Source: Aphelocoma coerulescens (Eukaryota > Chordata > Aves > Passeriformes > Corvidae). Taken from it: a DNA stretch of 64,000 nt. The notes under the pieces were generated by a model. That model did no database searches, was not told the origin of the DNA, and worked only from the letters and a program-made list of their open reading frames with translations. Below, one piece after another: positions 38,535-50,800 of the stretch (the stretch's first letter is position 1; every line of letters starts with the position of its first letter). The position numbers were made by a program, and so were the translations under genes. The stretch is taken from NCBI RefSeq assembly GCF_041296385.1, contig NW_027184085.1, forward strand, positions 53,969,109 through 54,033,108, in the 5' to 3' direction.

Positions 38535-38666
38535 GGCGGCTGGGGCGGCGCGGGAGCAGCGCTGAGGCAGCGGGAGGCGAAGGAGGAACTCGAGACGAGC
38601 GCGGGGACGAAGCCCTTGGTTTCTTGCCTTTAAGCCACCGACCCTCCTTTCCCAGCCGTCGCCGCC

Positions 38667-38690
38667 ATGGTGAAGACCGTGGGCAGCCTG
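38667..38690 (+). CDS. TXN: TXN coding exon 1
   Basis: It encodes the first eight residues, MVKTVGSL, beginning at an ATG in a perfect Kozak context. The donor GTGAGT follows directly. The exon ends in phase 0. It sits inside the CpG island, and about 110 bases of 5' untranslated sequence probably precede it. Confidence 0.96.
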
Positions 38691-41600
38691 GTGAGTCCGA
38701 TGGGCGAGGCGGCCATGTCCTTTAGCCGTGAGAGGGGCGGGCGGCGGGATGAGCATCATTTCCCCGACAGGCGGGCGAACGGGGAGGGAGAGCTGCTGGG
38801 GGCAGCTAGGCAGTCAGGGGACCCTGCTTGGGCTGCCCTGGGCTCCCGAGAGGCCTTGGCCTGCGGGAGATGGCGGGTGAGAGCCGGTGTGCTGCCCGGG
38901 CAGGCGGAGCCTGCTTCACCCATGCGGCGGGAACGGGGGAAACCGCGCGGAGGGCTCGGTCAGACCAGAGGGAGGGAACAAATAACTGCGCGAGCTGAGA
39001 CTTCGGGGAGTCGGAATGAGCAGGGAGGTGATGCAACTTCACATTATGACAGGTTGTTGCTCATCGCACTTTAAAGTCTTAAGGAAAAGGCTTCGTTTCT
39101 CAAGCGGGTAGCAGGGTACTACAGCGACAGGAGGAGAGGACACAGTCTTACGCTGCGTCAGGGGAGGTTTAGGCTGGACATTAGGAGGAATTTCTTAAAA
39201 GACAGGGTGATTAGACGTTGGAATGGGCTTCCCAGGGAGGTGGTGGAGTCACCGTCCCCGGAGATGTTTAAAGAAGCACTGGATGTGGCACTCAGTGCTA
39301 TGGTCTGGTTGACAGTGTGGTGTTGGGTCACAAAGAGTCGGCGATCTCCGAGGTCTTTTCCAACCTAACGGATTTTGTGATGCAGTACCCTAATTTAGCA
39401 GTCCTGATTTGCCTTATGTACTGCTAGTGTGTAGAGGACTAGACGGGTTTCTTGGAGTTTGGCCTAAGTTCTCTTTCCTTTCTGGGTAGGAGATAATGGA
39501 AAAATGAATCCATTTTTCTTGACTTGAATGGGACTGCTAGAGCCTATTACCCATACTTATATAGCAGGAGTTGCTGGCATAAGTAGTATTTCCCTTGTAA
39601 TGCTGCTGTCTGACATATTCACTATGCTAATGCAGTGCATCACTTTTTGGATGATTCTGTGAATACAAACACATCTGTGGCTTTGAGGTACAGAATAGTA
39701 ATAAAGCCTAGACCAACACGTGGAGAATACCATGCTGCTGATGAAATAGCATGTGGTCTTGTGCACAGCAGCTGATGTGGTTGATAGACAACAATAGAGT
39801 ATTTGTTAGCTGTAACTTAGGAACCCAAGTCTCAAAAAATATTCTCCGTGCAAACTTAGCAAGCTTTTCATTTCAGGAACAATCCTGTTTGGCTAGTCTC
39901 GCCTTTTGAACTTGAAATTTGGTGCAAGTGTCAGTTTGATCTCATTTTGAGGCATCTGCAAGTGATGCTGTGTGGCATCCTGTGAGGCCCCAAAAAACTC
40001 GCTCTACAAGGTCTTTAACAGGGCTTACAGTTGTTCATGTACTCTGAGTTAGACACGGGGGAGAAATACTGACAAGATATTCTCAAGAGGTCAAAATAAC
40101 AAAAAAGACTTTACTGGCAACTTTAGAAAATCAGAGAACTTTGACAAAAGGTTTAGTGCAACATTCAGTCTACATAAAACACTTCTCAAAGCATTAACTT
40201 AGCCCATTCAGCTTAGCAACTCTAAGTCTGTTTGATTGCAGGTTACTCAAAAATTCTGAGAAGAGGGAATTAGAAGAAGAAAAAGACAGAAAATATATAG
40301 AAAAGGGCACATATAGCTACTAACTCCTGGGTCCCAGAGGTGTTCCGCTGCTAGAAATTCCAATAGGAGGTAGGGTCAAGACATGTGCTAGCAGCATGTT
40401 CGACCTTAAATACCCCTCGCCTCCAGTGTGCCTGTGACTGGCGGCCACTGTGCGGCTTGGATACAGTCTCTTAAGGATGGGGTGTGTGGGGCGGTGCACT
40501 GCCTCACCGGAGCAAGGCCTGACCTGCCCCTTCCCCCACACATTTGCACTCCAAAATGTTTTGAGACCTCAGTTTTTCCAGTCTCTCACACATGCAAGTT
40601 TGTTTTCTAGGCTGTGCTCTTCTACAGCCAGTTCACTTTATAAATGTAAAGCATGTCAGACCTCTCCCACTGGACCGCAAAAGTGTTGACATCTGGTACA
40701 TAAATATACAAACTAACACTTGTGATCCCAGCTCAAAAACCGGTGAATGCCGGAAGCTCCTTAAGAATGAAATGCCTTACCATTCAGGTCCTGGAGAGAG
40801 AATGGTGTGTGAATGCAACCTCAAACTGTTGTTCTGCTTTGCATCTTTTCCCCCTTCTCTGTGGTGGCACAGGAGGGGCAGACTTTTGGTGTAAGATTTG
40901 AGGGTTTTGTTACACACAGGAACAGATTACACATGGCAAGTCAAACCTGGCTCTGAAGGAAGAGCCTGTTCTAAATTAGCCAGGCTTCCACTATCCTCCT
41001 AGCTGTGAGCATTGATTAATCGTCTGCTTTAGTTAAAGCACTGTTAAAAGCTGAGTTTTGTTGCTCATCCATGGAGAGTGTGGACTCAACAGTCATGCTG
41101 ACAGCAGCATTTTAACATCAGTAACACCCAGAGTATTCAAGCACAGTGCAACTGGGATTTCTGGATTAATTCTGGTTTTCAGTAAAGCACATTTGTATTT
41201 TTCTGATACAAAGGGGAAAACCCATTCTTGCACTGTCTGCAAGGACTTCTATGAGTGAGAGCTAGCTAGATGTGCCCCTTCTCCCTACACATCTCTCCAG
41301 AAACACTCACTTCTGAAGAATGGCTATTTTCAGGGTGCTTGACTGATCCCGCTGTAGTACCTGCTAGAGCACAGAAGGAGAAGTATTTTGGTTGATTTGT
41401 AGTGGTCTTGAGATGAGTGACTAGTGTAAGAGGGTTTGGCTGTGGGACATACTGCCTTTTATAGTAGAAGGTAATGGGGTATATAAACTTTAAAAGCTGG
41501 TGCTGTCAAAGCTTTCCTCTTCATTCTAGCTGCCTCTCTTGTTATTTGAGTTAAAGAAAATGCTGAAAAATTGCAGCTTCAGCTACAAGTGATAGTTTTA

Positions 41601-44600
41601 GAAGTGGTGTGTGCTAGGGAGTTCATGCAGTTGAACCTTTGGTCTGTTTATGCTAGCTTCCGTATTTAAAAAAACCTCACTAAATTACATAGTAACCATA
41701 GGCAGTCAGCTGATGACTGGGCAAGTTCAAGGGTAACTTGATATGTGTTGAAAATAATGTTTACAACCAAACTTTAATCAAATCTGCCAGATAGTGTGGC
41801 GCTATCTTATCTATTGCTGAGAGCAGCAGACTCCTTTCAGCACCATCTGTGGCCAGCAGCCTCCTTTTTGAAGGAGGTACTGGGAACCTCTGAGGCACTA
41901 GAGGCTTTCATTATTAGAGCTTCTTACTTGGCTCTTGGGAACAGATGCCTGCTACCAATGTGTTTGTTGAAGGTAGCATGCCCTTTTCTGCTGGACAACA
42001 ATAGAAGCAAAATTGACATCTTGTGTGTGTTCAGGGAGGTTGCAGTTAAATATTTAAGAAAAAAAAAAAAACAAAGAACAAACCAATATTGACTAGTGTG
42101 CTAGCTGAGGCTTCCCCCAGTGAGCTGTAACCTGAAGAAAATGTTCTTTAACAAAGCTGTAAGATCCTCTCAAAGCGTGACAAAATAGTCTTGTGATGGG
42201 GGGTTCTCCTTCTGGTAACAGATTTTTTTTAGTTTTTTATATGAAAGCTTGTCACTTAACAGTTAATATGAAAGGCAACTAGTGAAGTCAGTTGGACAGG
42301 TCAAGCAGCTTGTTTTTTGTTTTGTTCCTGCTACTGTCTTCCTTCCTCCAGAGTCCTCCAGAGAAATTAAGCTCACTAGAAAAACTTTTGGAACTTCATG
42401 CTAGTTCGATATTTTCTAACTTGCAGGGGTAACACCTTCAGACCCAGCATCTCTTTTAACTGTCCTACAGCAATTTTGGCTGATATTAGAGAGGGTTTAC
42501 AGGGTAACACCTGATTTGTAGTCAGGACCAGGTCACCACCAGTGGTGAATGGTATGTGACCAGCTGTAATTACGATGCCATCCCACTTTCCCTTTGTTCT
42601 ATGCAATAGCAAACCTGAGGTATGTAGCCATATGATTAACACATTCCAGGGCTGGGCGTCCTTTTGCAGAATACAGTAATTATGTAGCTGGACAGGAGAC
42701 TTACAGGTTAAAAGAGGATGGTCAAACTGGCAGCTGTGGGAAGTGGAATCAATAGAGTGGTGATGTTACAGTGCAGAGGTCTGAGAAGTTATACCAAAAA
42801 TCAATATTAGGATTTCAAGGCCAAAAGAAGTGAGGCTTGATTGAGGAACTTGCACTATAAGTAAGTACTGGGAGGGAGCAGCAATCGTGGATTGCTGTGT
42901 AAAGGGACATTAAACTCTGTTGGTGGGAATGAGTGCAGGAATGCATACTTTGTCAGTACAGGAGTAGGGGAATGTAGGGAGACAGGAAAACTTAACTGTT
43001 CCCATCTCTTTCAGAATGAGAGTATGTGGTGTGCAGTGTTACAACAGATCTTGTATCAGAGTAGACTGTTATGTCCAAGATGCAAAGATGGAAAAACCAA
43101 CATGGATGCTGTATCTCTGAAGAGAGCTACGTGGGGAGGGAAAAAGTCTGTTAACAGGGAGATGTAAAGCTGAGTGTATTTGAAAGTTACAGGAAGCTGT
43201 GGAGACTTTCACAGAGGATTATACATACATAAGAATGTTCATGCAGGATCTCTGCTTGCTTGTTAAATACACTCATGTCCAGTTTGACTGTGTGCACTTT
43301 TGGCTCCTCACCTGCATGACATTCTTTAGCTTACTAGAGTTAAGTCTCAGTTTATTGTGGCTGATTGCAGAAGCTGGTATGAATTAGTTAACTCCTCCTG
43401 CACTGCAAAACCAACCCCTGTGTACATCTGGCAAGTAACCACACTCCTTTCAGTCAGCTGTTGCTGACAGGACTCCAGTGCTTTGCTCTCTTAAGCTGGG
43501 GGGACTAAAGCAGCTATCTTTTGAAGTTTATACTAACAGTTCTCCTGAAGCTTGATTGCCAAGACAACGAAGTTGAAAATCATTGAAGTGGCTTGTACTT
43601 TCTTTGAGTGTCAGGAAGTAGGTGGCCAGCACTTTCTGCTTCTGCCTGAGATACTTGTTAGCCTTTCGCTAGCATGCAAGTATTTATTGCTTTTAATGTC
43701 TTTCAGTTCTATTAAAGCATTCACTTTTTGACCAGCAAAAATGAGAAGTGGCATGTAAGAATGTTTAGTTCCAAGGAATATTGTCCATAGATGATTGGTG
43801 TGACTAAGTGTAACACACAGATTTGAAGACTCTGAATAAGTATTGGGTGTTTATTTGTGTAGTCTGTATGTGTAGCATTGCTTTGGCTAGTGATGTCAAA
43901 TGTGGGTTCACTTGGCAACATAACTATCCTATGAGGCTGCTTTCAAAAACATGCTTTAGAGTAAAACACACAATATCATTTTAATGTTAGCTGTTGACTG
44001 GAAAAGTCACCAGGGTGGAGGACTGTACAAAGGTTTGTGTCTGTCCTTTTCAAATTCTGCAAAGGAAAGTCTGTCCCAGAAGAAAATAAATCTTGCTACC
44101 AATCCAGAAATGAGATCTAGATTATAAAAAACAGTAAGGATCACATTTTGGGGATAACACAGAGCTGGCAGAGTCGAGCATCATAACTAGAGAATTTCTA
44201 GCTTGTTCCCACAATTCAGTGAGTTAGACTGACTGAGCATTTTGGCTGTTTTCTAATTGGAGAGTCATAAGACACTGACTGCTGCTAACACCAATGAAAG
44301 CAATTCATATTGAAGCACTTACATGATGGTACAAATAACCCAGTTAAGTGTTTAAGACCTGCCATAATGATTAGTGTGTTAGGTCTGAGAGCAAGCCAGC
44401 ATTGGGATTAGTCTTATATCATTTAGGAAAGGAGGGGAGAATCATTAATGTGTTCAATATTTTTTTTTTGTAGGTTGAATTTGAGGCAGAACTGAAATCT
44501 GCTGGTGAGAAGCTTATAGTAGTTGATTTCTCTGCCACGTGGTGTGGACCATGCAAAATGATCAAGCCCTTTTTCCATGTAAGTAGTTTTTCTGGGTTTA

Positions 44601-47600
44601 TTTCTGCATTAAACTGTATATAAATGTTTGTGTTGCTTGACAATAACATGGAGGAAAATTCCTTTTATGTGATTGCCAGCATTTCCTGGAAAAAGAAGAT
44701 GCAGAAGTATCTGTTTTTAAGACTACCAAGTGAAATAGACTGACCTTTGATATAGCTGGGAACTATAGCTGGAACTGGTTTAGCTTTTGTCCTGGTGCTT
44801 AAATGTATTTCAGGTCTGCAGAGACCTGCCAGTTGCATTGCTTTAAGCAGTAGGATACAGAGAGGAAACAATGCTTACCCTTCTGTAAACAGTTAATGTA
44901 ACTTCTCCAGCTGCGTTTAGGTGGCCATGTTATCTCCTGATAAAGTAGGAGAAACAGTAGCATCTTTTGGTGATCAGCTAAAGGCTGCAAAGAGGGCCTT
45001 CCACCTATGTCTTGGGATATGTGGGTCCTTGTGGGAAGGACAGGTTTCCACAGACTCTTGCAGAAACAGTCTGGAGCAGAATAAAACATTTTTACTGTGG
45101 TAGTAAAATAGCTGCTTTAAGATAACAAAGCATGTATCACTAGCAGTTTAAGCAGCACCAGCCTTTCAATTTACATGAATGCATCTTTTCAGGAAGCTTT
45201 CCTGGAAAGCAACTGCATAGTTATTTTTATTTCTTTCTAGAGTTTGTGTGAGAAGTATGGTGATGTGGTGTTCATAGAGATCGATGTGGATGATGCCCAG
45301 GTAAGCTGTGGGGTGGTGCTGAGGGAAGACAGCTAAGGACTTCCACACAAGTGACAGAGAATTCTTTTCAAAATGTCTTCACACACACTAAAAACAGGAG
45401 TTTACTTCAACTTAAAATTGAAACATAGGGATTTAGCTGGAAAGAATGATTTTTTTTTTTTTTTTTTTTTTTTGGAGAATACCTGAACAGAACAAACTGC
45501 CTTGGTTATCAGCACCCTTGAAATCCTATGGCATGTGTCAGATAACTTGGGAGCACTGACCCTTTACTTTGGGAGGGAGCATTAGTCTAAGGTCTTAAGC
45601 TGCTTTGATGCAATCTTCATTAAACCTAATGGTTCAAAACCTACTGATCTGTCTGGTCTCTCCACTGCTCTTGGCACTGTTTTGTCTTTCATTAAAAATG
45701 AAATTAGGTCTTGAATTAAGTGCAATAAAATGTCTGCGGTATTGCAGTTTCAGCATTGTCAAATAGGTACTTGAAAAATGTTACATGGAAGCCCAAGAGT
45801 TGCCATAGGGCTCTTGTGGCCTACAAACAGACATCTGTTTTGATGCAGAGGTTTTTTCCAAACACAGAGTACAGGTTAAGATTAAGTTTTTGCTATTGCA
45901 TGAACTAAATGTTGAAGAGGGGATCTTGAAGGCTTACTTCAGGGAGATGTTAATACTGCACTGGTTTTACTAGTAGTGGACAAGTAGAAGTGCTTTTTAC
46001 TTTATCTCGAGCAGCAGTGACTTTACTCTGTCACCTAAACAGAAGTCAGCTAGAGTGGGTTCTAAATTCAACATCCTTGAGAATATACCCAGTTGAAAAA
46101 TTGTTTTTTGTCTCTTCCAGGATGTCGCTTCACACTGCGATGTGAAGTGCATGCCAACGTTCCAGTTCTACAAGAACGGAAAGAAGGTAGGCTCTGCTTT
46201 TTTGGAACTGGAGCAGGCAAGCTAAATGCTTGAAAGAAGACTGGGAGTGTTGGACTACTTAGTCTGCCTTCTCTTGATTATGTCTCTGTGGCACCACTAG
46301 CATTAAGGCACTCCTGAGAGCAAGCAAGTTCATCTTAGTACCTCAGCAAATGTAACCAGCAGTTAACTGGTGATGCAAACTGTTGTTCACAGGTAGTGAA
46401 CTGAGTTAGTTACAGGTCAATCTTACAGGCTGAGCTTCATGAGAGATAGTGGGGTGAGATGTCAGTGTTAAGACTGCTGGTCTATCTGCCTAGCACCCTG
46501 CTCTTTACTTGGTCAGTGTTTGTTATCTGGATGCAGCTTGTGTTCAAGCAGAGACATGACTATAGGTGCCTGTGGAATCCCACCCAAACAGAAGTCTCTA
46601 ACCTGGTTGAGGTTATATACAACTAACAACTGTTTAGCTTATTTCACGCAGAGGCTGTATAACCTTTGAAGTGAAGGTCCTGTCCCTGTTAAAGGACTGA
46701 ACAGACCTCTTGTATCTGCTCTGCCAAGAGATGGTTGAGATGGGATGCAGAATGTGCTCTGACAGCACAGTGGGCTGCCTGTGCAGGGCCGTTTGAGTAG
46801 CTCTGTGCCTGAACTTCCTGAGCTGAATGTGTTGTCTTAGGCTTTTAGTTTGCCAAGCAAGCTGAAGGTAGGCTTTTCTAAAGGAAAACAGTGCTTGGAT
46901 GTAAGTTTCATGGCTGAAGGGGATGGAATGATACCCTGTATAGTTGAGTGTCACATGTAGGGTGACTTTCAGTTCAATATGGGGTCAGTCTGAACCTTTG
47001 ACAGGTCTGTTAGGGTGAATTTACACAACTTTGTGATGTTATTGAAAGAATTGTGATTACAGCATGACAGTCAGTGTGTTGCATTTTATATCAAGCAAGA
47101 AGTTTCATGGCCTGTAGTGTAGTCTGCTCTGTAGCTTGTACCCCTGTAGATACAGGAAGACAGAGCTGCTGGTTTTGAGACAGCGGAGGAATGTTGTTTC
47201 TATCATTTTGCTCTGTAAGTTGCAAAAAGAACAGTTCTCACAGGAGAAGCCAGGTGCAGGGGTAGGTCATTTGGAACAGTCCTTCCAGAATTTGATTGGT
47301 AGGGTCCCGAGCAAGCCAAGGTGACTTTAAGCTGCCTCTGATATGTGGGGACCTTCAGAGTCTCTTTAAGCCTCTTTGGGTCTTCCACAATCTTGATTCA
47401 GGATCAGTGATAGTATTTTGTTTTGCATGTGTGGGAAATAAATACATGGATATCTGCAAAATACTCCGTTTTGAGGATGGGAAAAATTTTAGGTTTTAGC
47501 AGAATTGAATAGGTGTGTATGTGACTGGATGCTATGCAACTAATGTTAAGAAGCATTGAATGCAAGAGTTCTAAAAATCAATCTCTCTTTACAGGTGCAG

Positions 47601-47657
47601 GAGTTCTCTGGGGCCAATAAAGAGAAGCTGGAAGAGACCATTAAAAGTCTAGTCTAA
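38667..47657 (+). CDS. TXN: Thioredoxin, complete gene, five coding exons
   Basis: Coding exons are 38667-38690, 44474-44578, 45241-45300, 46121-46186 and 47595-47657; together they encode 105 residues, the usual vertebrate length. The protein is the small cytosolic/nuclear dithiol reductant that reduces protein disulfides and is recharged by thioredoxin reductase and NADPH. The active site WCGPC is at residues 31-35 (Cys32, Cys35). Asp26, the conserved cis-Pro in MPT (residues 74-76) and the C-terminal helix ending in KSLV are present. The regulatory cysteines Cys69 and Cys73 are kept, but the position of human Cys62 is Ala, and Cys46 is present where human has Ser. All introns have GT-AG ends and all coding junctions fall between codons. 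The start ATG lies in GCCGCCATGG, an ideal context. The gene sits tail to tail with PTGR1. Identification is secure. Confidence 0.98.
39122..39384 (+). mobile_element. CR1 LINE 3'-end fragment in TXN intron 1
   Basis: The fragment has the typical CR1 3' untranslated layout: a GGGGAGGTTTAGGCTGGACA segment, TTAGGAGGAATTTCTT, and CTTTTCCAACCTAACGG close to the end, finishing near a TGTGATG tail. Only about the last 260 bases of the element are present, the usual 5' truncation. It carries a chance antioxidant-response-like match at 39152-39160. Confidence 0.85.
39976..40595 (-). mobile_element. Solo LTR in TXN intron 1, antisense
   Basis: The element proper is 39981-40590. It begins TGTGAG and ends CTCACA, exact inverted termini. 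It is flanked by CATCC (39976-39980) and CATGC (40591-40595), a 5-bp target duplication with one change. The minus orientation is suggested by an AGTAAA and T-rich segment near the proposed U5 side; orientation is less certain than the boundaries. Being 610 bp with a 5-bp duplication, it fits an ERVL-like LTR. There is no internal region. Confidence 0.75.
44474..44578 (+). CDS. TXN: TXN coding exon 2 (active site)
   Basis: It encodes residues 9-43, 35 codons, including Asp26 and the catalytic WCGPC motif at 31-35 followed by KMIKPFF. It is bounded by a T-rich TTTGTAG acceptor and a GTAAGT donor; both junctions are phase 0. Confidence 0.97.
44579..45240 (+). other. TXN: TXN intron 2
   Basis: A 662-bp GT-AG intron with a strong pyrimidine tract ending TTTCTTTCTAG. 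No repeat or RNA gene was recognised. Confidence 0.9.
45241..45300 (+). CDS. TXN: TXN coding exon 3
   Basis: It encodes residues 44-63 (20 codons), covering [11 protein letters not shown] and the central strand EIDVDDAQ. Cys46 lies here, and residue 62, a cysteine in human, is alanine. The acceptor ends TCTAG and the donor is GTAAGC; both junctions are phase 0. Confidence 0.97.
45301..46120 (+). other. TXN: TXN intron 3 with 24-base T run
   Basis: An 820-bp GT-AG intron. It includes an uninterrupted T run at 45450-45473. The acceptor has a good pyrimidine tract, TTTTTTGTCTCTTCCAG. Confidence 0.9.
46121..46186 (+). CDS. TXN: TXN coding exon 4
   Basis: It encodes residues 64-85 (22 codons), with Cys69, Cys73 and the cis-proline loop [13 protein letters not shown]. 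Cys73 is the human residue used in intermolecular disulfides and modifications. The donor is GTAGGC; both junctions are phase 0. Confidence 0.97.
46187..47594 (+). other. TXN: TXN intron 4
   Basis: A 1.4-kb GT-AG intron with acceptor TCTCTTTACAG. Open frames within it are short and carry no recognised motif; no repeat was identified. Confidence 0.9.
47595..47657 (+). CDS. TXN: TXN coding exon 5 and stop
   Basis: It encodes residues 86-105, starting [14 protein letters not shown] and ending KSLV, then TAA. This is the final strand and C-terminal helix of the thioredoxin fold. About 180 bases of 3' untranslated region follow. Confidence 0.97.
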   Translation: MQEFSGANKEKLEETIKSLV

Positions 47658-47812
47658 TCTCCAGCCATGAAGACATTGAAGCATGACTGCTTTGGCTAAA
47701 TTACAGCCTGTAACTTTTCTACTTAAAAAAAAACCACAAAAAAACCAACAACTAAACAAGCTAGCTAGATTAAGTGGTGCAAACTATCTTCTTGGTCCAT
47801 GTATATGAGTAC

Positions 47813-47818
47813 AATAAA
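47813..47818 (+). promoter_or_regulatory. TXN: TXN polyadenylation signal AATAAA
   Basis: A canonical AATAAA lies 156 bases after the stop codon and is followed within 30 bases by a T/G-rich stretch. It predicts mRNA cleavage at about 47835 and a short 3' untranslated region. This fits the compact TXN transcript known in vertebrates. Confidence 0.85.
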
Positions 47819-47839
47819 GTATAAACTCTTCACTTTTGG

Positions 47840-50800
47840 ATATTGCTGTGTATTTAACAAAAATGTTAAGAATTCTGTGTCAGGTGGGTGTCAGATTTTG
47901 CTGTGTTAAAGGAGTACTGTCTGGATACAAAGACTTGTCAAAGGCAACCTCATCTATTGTTGACATGGGATAGCCATGATGGTTGCTTTAGGAGAAGTCT
48001 GCTGCCACCTTACTCAGATGATAGTCACCAGGCTATAATCTGGTTTTAAAATATAGAAAGGGGAGTTGGAGAAAAGATGGTGATCACTGGGTAGGATAGT
48101 TCTTTCTTTTGTTAAAAGACTTTTTAAATGTTTCAAGCTGCATTTTAGACTTCAAAGCTAAGACTTGTTCTTCCAGAGCATAATACCAATCCTACCATGG
48201 AAGTGCAAAGTAGGACTTGAACTTGCTGCATTTTTGCCTTTTCAGTTCTTCCTTGTCATTGGCATGTGTACCTTCTGGTTCTATTACTAACAAAGTGTGT
48301 TTAGTCTGAGTTGGGCTGCTTGGTTCCTAGGCAATAGTCTGGAGCAAATGACTGAAGAAGTGAAACTTGTAATGTCTTAAGGTCAAGAGAATTTATATTT
48401 ATATACTCTTATAATTTTCACTTGATTGCACTGTTGCACTTTTAAAACATACTTGACACTGTTGGACAGTAAACTGGACTCTGTGGTACTCCAATCCTGA
48501 ATCAGGCTGCCTAGATGAATGCTGACCTGCCAGCCTTTTTATACCTGCCATTCACCTACTCTTGGCACTGTTACAAAGAACAGTGTTTTTTCCACTGTAT
48601 CAAATGGCTTCCTTGCTGGTTTCAATGTTGTCCTGTATAAGAACTCAGTAAAGAAGGGAGCAGGGCTGTACCTAGCAGTGGGTACAGCTTAGTGAGCTGT
48701 GCTGCTCACTGAGTATCACTCATGGAAAAACTAGACTTCCTGCTGCGTATGCAGACAATGTGGAATGAGTGAGCCTCTTGTCTTTGTGGTAGGGAACTCA
48801 CCCATGACTCAGCCTTACACTCACTTCACAAGCATGCATGAATTTCTTCAAGGCTCTGGAGGACTGGGGGCCTTGAACAGCTTGATGTATATGTTCCCAA
48901 TTTGAAACAAGATTTTTCTAGTCTAAGAAGTGGCCACACCCTTTACTTGAGGATGAGTCATCAAGGTTCTTCTTGGATGTAAGTTCTGAGTTGTGATTAT
49001 TCAATGAGAAGAACATGGGAAATATTTTCCATGTAGCTCTGGCTCTTTGACTAAGAGAAATGCAGCTGTGTGTTTGAACAACTGTTCAAAGGTAAATGGG
49101 AAACCACTGCCTCAAGTGGTGCTATGGACACACTCATGAGGAGAGAATAAAATGAAGCTGTAGCAAGAATGCATTATTAACATCACACCATCTGCAAACA
49201 AGCATTGCTTTTGGAAGCAGATTCTGTGTGGCCTATTTCTGGGCAGTAACTGTAAGAAAGATTTTTAAAATTCCTGCTGAAAGTTCCAGATGAAGTTCAG
49301 TAAGATGCCTCGGCATCCCACATCATCCTTAAGAAATAGTACTAAAGTGTGCCGCAACATACAGTGTTTCTACTGAGGTGAGGCCAGATGAGGTTGTTGC
49401 CTGCTAACAGCACAGAAAAGGTGCAGTCAGTGGTGCATTGCTGCTTGTGTGTTGAGTTTGACTTAACATGTAGTTTACTTTTTTAATAAGATGCTACTCT
49501 GCAGTAGCCTTGGACAATCCAGGTGACCATGACTGGAAATTCAAGTAATGATTGGGAAGACCAGAATAGCTGGAATACCTCTTGTGCTGAAGCAAGGGGT
49601 GCAAAGCAGTTCTTAAATGGGCAGTGAGTTCAGCTTCTGTGCCACTGTATCTTCCCCTCCCAAGAACTGGTACATAGGCATACTGTGGTGAAAATAACTT
49701 ACACAGCCTAATTTGAAAGATGTTCTTTAAGGCTTGGCTCTTTGGGGAAAATGCAGTGGGGATCTCCATGTTAGGTAAACTTTCCCTTTAAAGGAAACAA
49801 CACATGTTCCTCAAATGCACAGTTATACCAGAATCTGACTGTTTGTAGTTGGTCCTTGTCATTACAGGTGATGGAAGCCTATGCTTTGTTTTGGTTATGT
49901 GTAAGGAGCCTCCATTCCTAGAGCAAAAGTGCCCCTACTGGGACAAGAGAACCCTAGTTCAGGATGGGAACTGGCTTGAGTCTTTCAACAGGCAAGGACA
50001 GGGTCTTTCAGTCTTTAACAAGCCTAGGTACAGCAAATAAGCATTTTGTTCTAAATGGAATGGGTATGAGTATCCTTGCTAAAGCCTAGGGCTTTAGCCA
50101 TATGCCCTCCCACATGGGTATTAAGTAATGATACTTTGTAGAGAGCTCCGTGGGTGCATTTTTTGCTTGTTTTTTTAGTGAAGGTGTGAGGCCAGTATTG
50201 CTATGTGCCAGGCAGTAGCATAGCATTCACTCTTTCATTAAACTCTGTGGTCTGCTGCTTGCATGAACAGAATTGGCTGCTTTGATCCAGTGATCTGAAA
50301 ATATGCCTTTAAAGAGAGGTGATAGATGGCCAACTGACTTGAGTGTTTGGTAAACTTGATGTACATGGCAGAGAAAAAACAACATAGAAAGGTTTCTTCT
50401 GGGAATAAGGGTTTCAGGAAGAAGTTCTCCCATCAGACAACGACTGCAATCTCTGTCATTTGGCTGTGAAATAGCTGGGATCTATGCCTTGCTGTCAAAC
50501 AAGAAAAGCAAGATGTTTTTGTCTGCAGGCCTGTTACATAGCCTCCTTATAATGGGCTGGCCAACAGGAAGAGAAGTACTTCCTTGAGTACAGCAATTAA
50601 AACACATAGCTGGAATAATCAGGTTTAATGAGAGGGGACTAACATGAAAGGAAGAGCCAGGGGGTCACAGTGAGTGGATAAGTGAACTGTGCGTGATCAA
50701 ATTGCAGTGGAAGAGTGACACTCCTTACCTTCAGCCAGGGGTTCTGAAAGGGCTCTTGTGCACTTGGGGAAGTTATGTCATGTATGTGGGGTGCTTAATC

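Larger units (their letters stand above)
37861..39020. promoter_or_regulatory. CpG island over TXN promoter and first exon
   Basis: CpG dinucleotides and G+C rise sharply from about 37.86 kb and fall away after about 39.0 kb, in a window that is otherwise CpG-depleted. The island spans the upstream region, transcription start, first coding exon and start of intron 1 of TXN, as expected for a ubiquitously expressed gene. Long open frames on both strands here, including a 263-codon minus-strand one, are by-products of few A/T-rich stop codons in GC-rich DNA. Confidence 0.85.
38691..44473 (+). other. TXN: TXN intron 1
   Basis: A 5.8-kb intron with GTGAGT donor and a T-rich acceptor ending TTTGTAG. 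It contains the end of the CpG island, a CR1 fragment (39122-39384), a solo LTR on the opposite strand (39981-40590) and an A run near 42058-42071. No further exon was recognised. Confidence 0.9.

Noticed and set aside
37968..38759. 263-codon minus-strand open frame opposite the TXN promoter
   Set aside because: It spans the CpG island, where stop codons are rare. The peptide is Arg/Pro/Ala-rich, low in information, and includes the reverse of TXN exon 1.
39152..39160. Second antioxidant-response-like match in TXN intron 1
   Set aside because: It arises from ordinary CR1 sequence in the fragment at 39122-39384 and would recur in many CR1 copies by chance.
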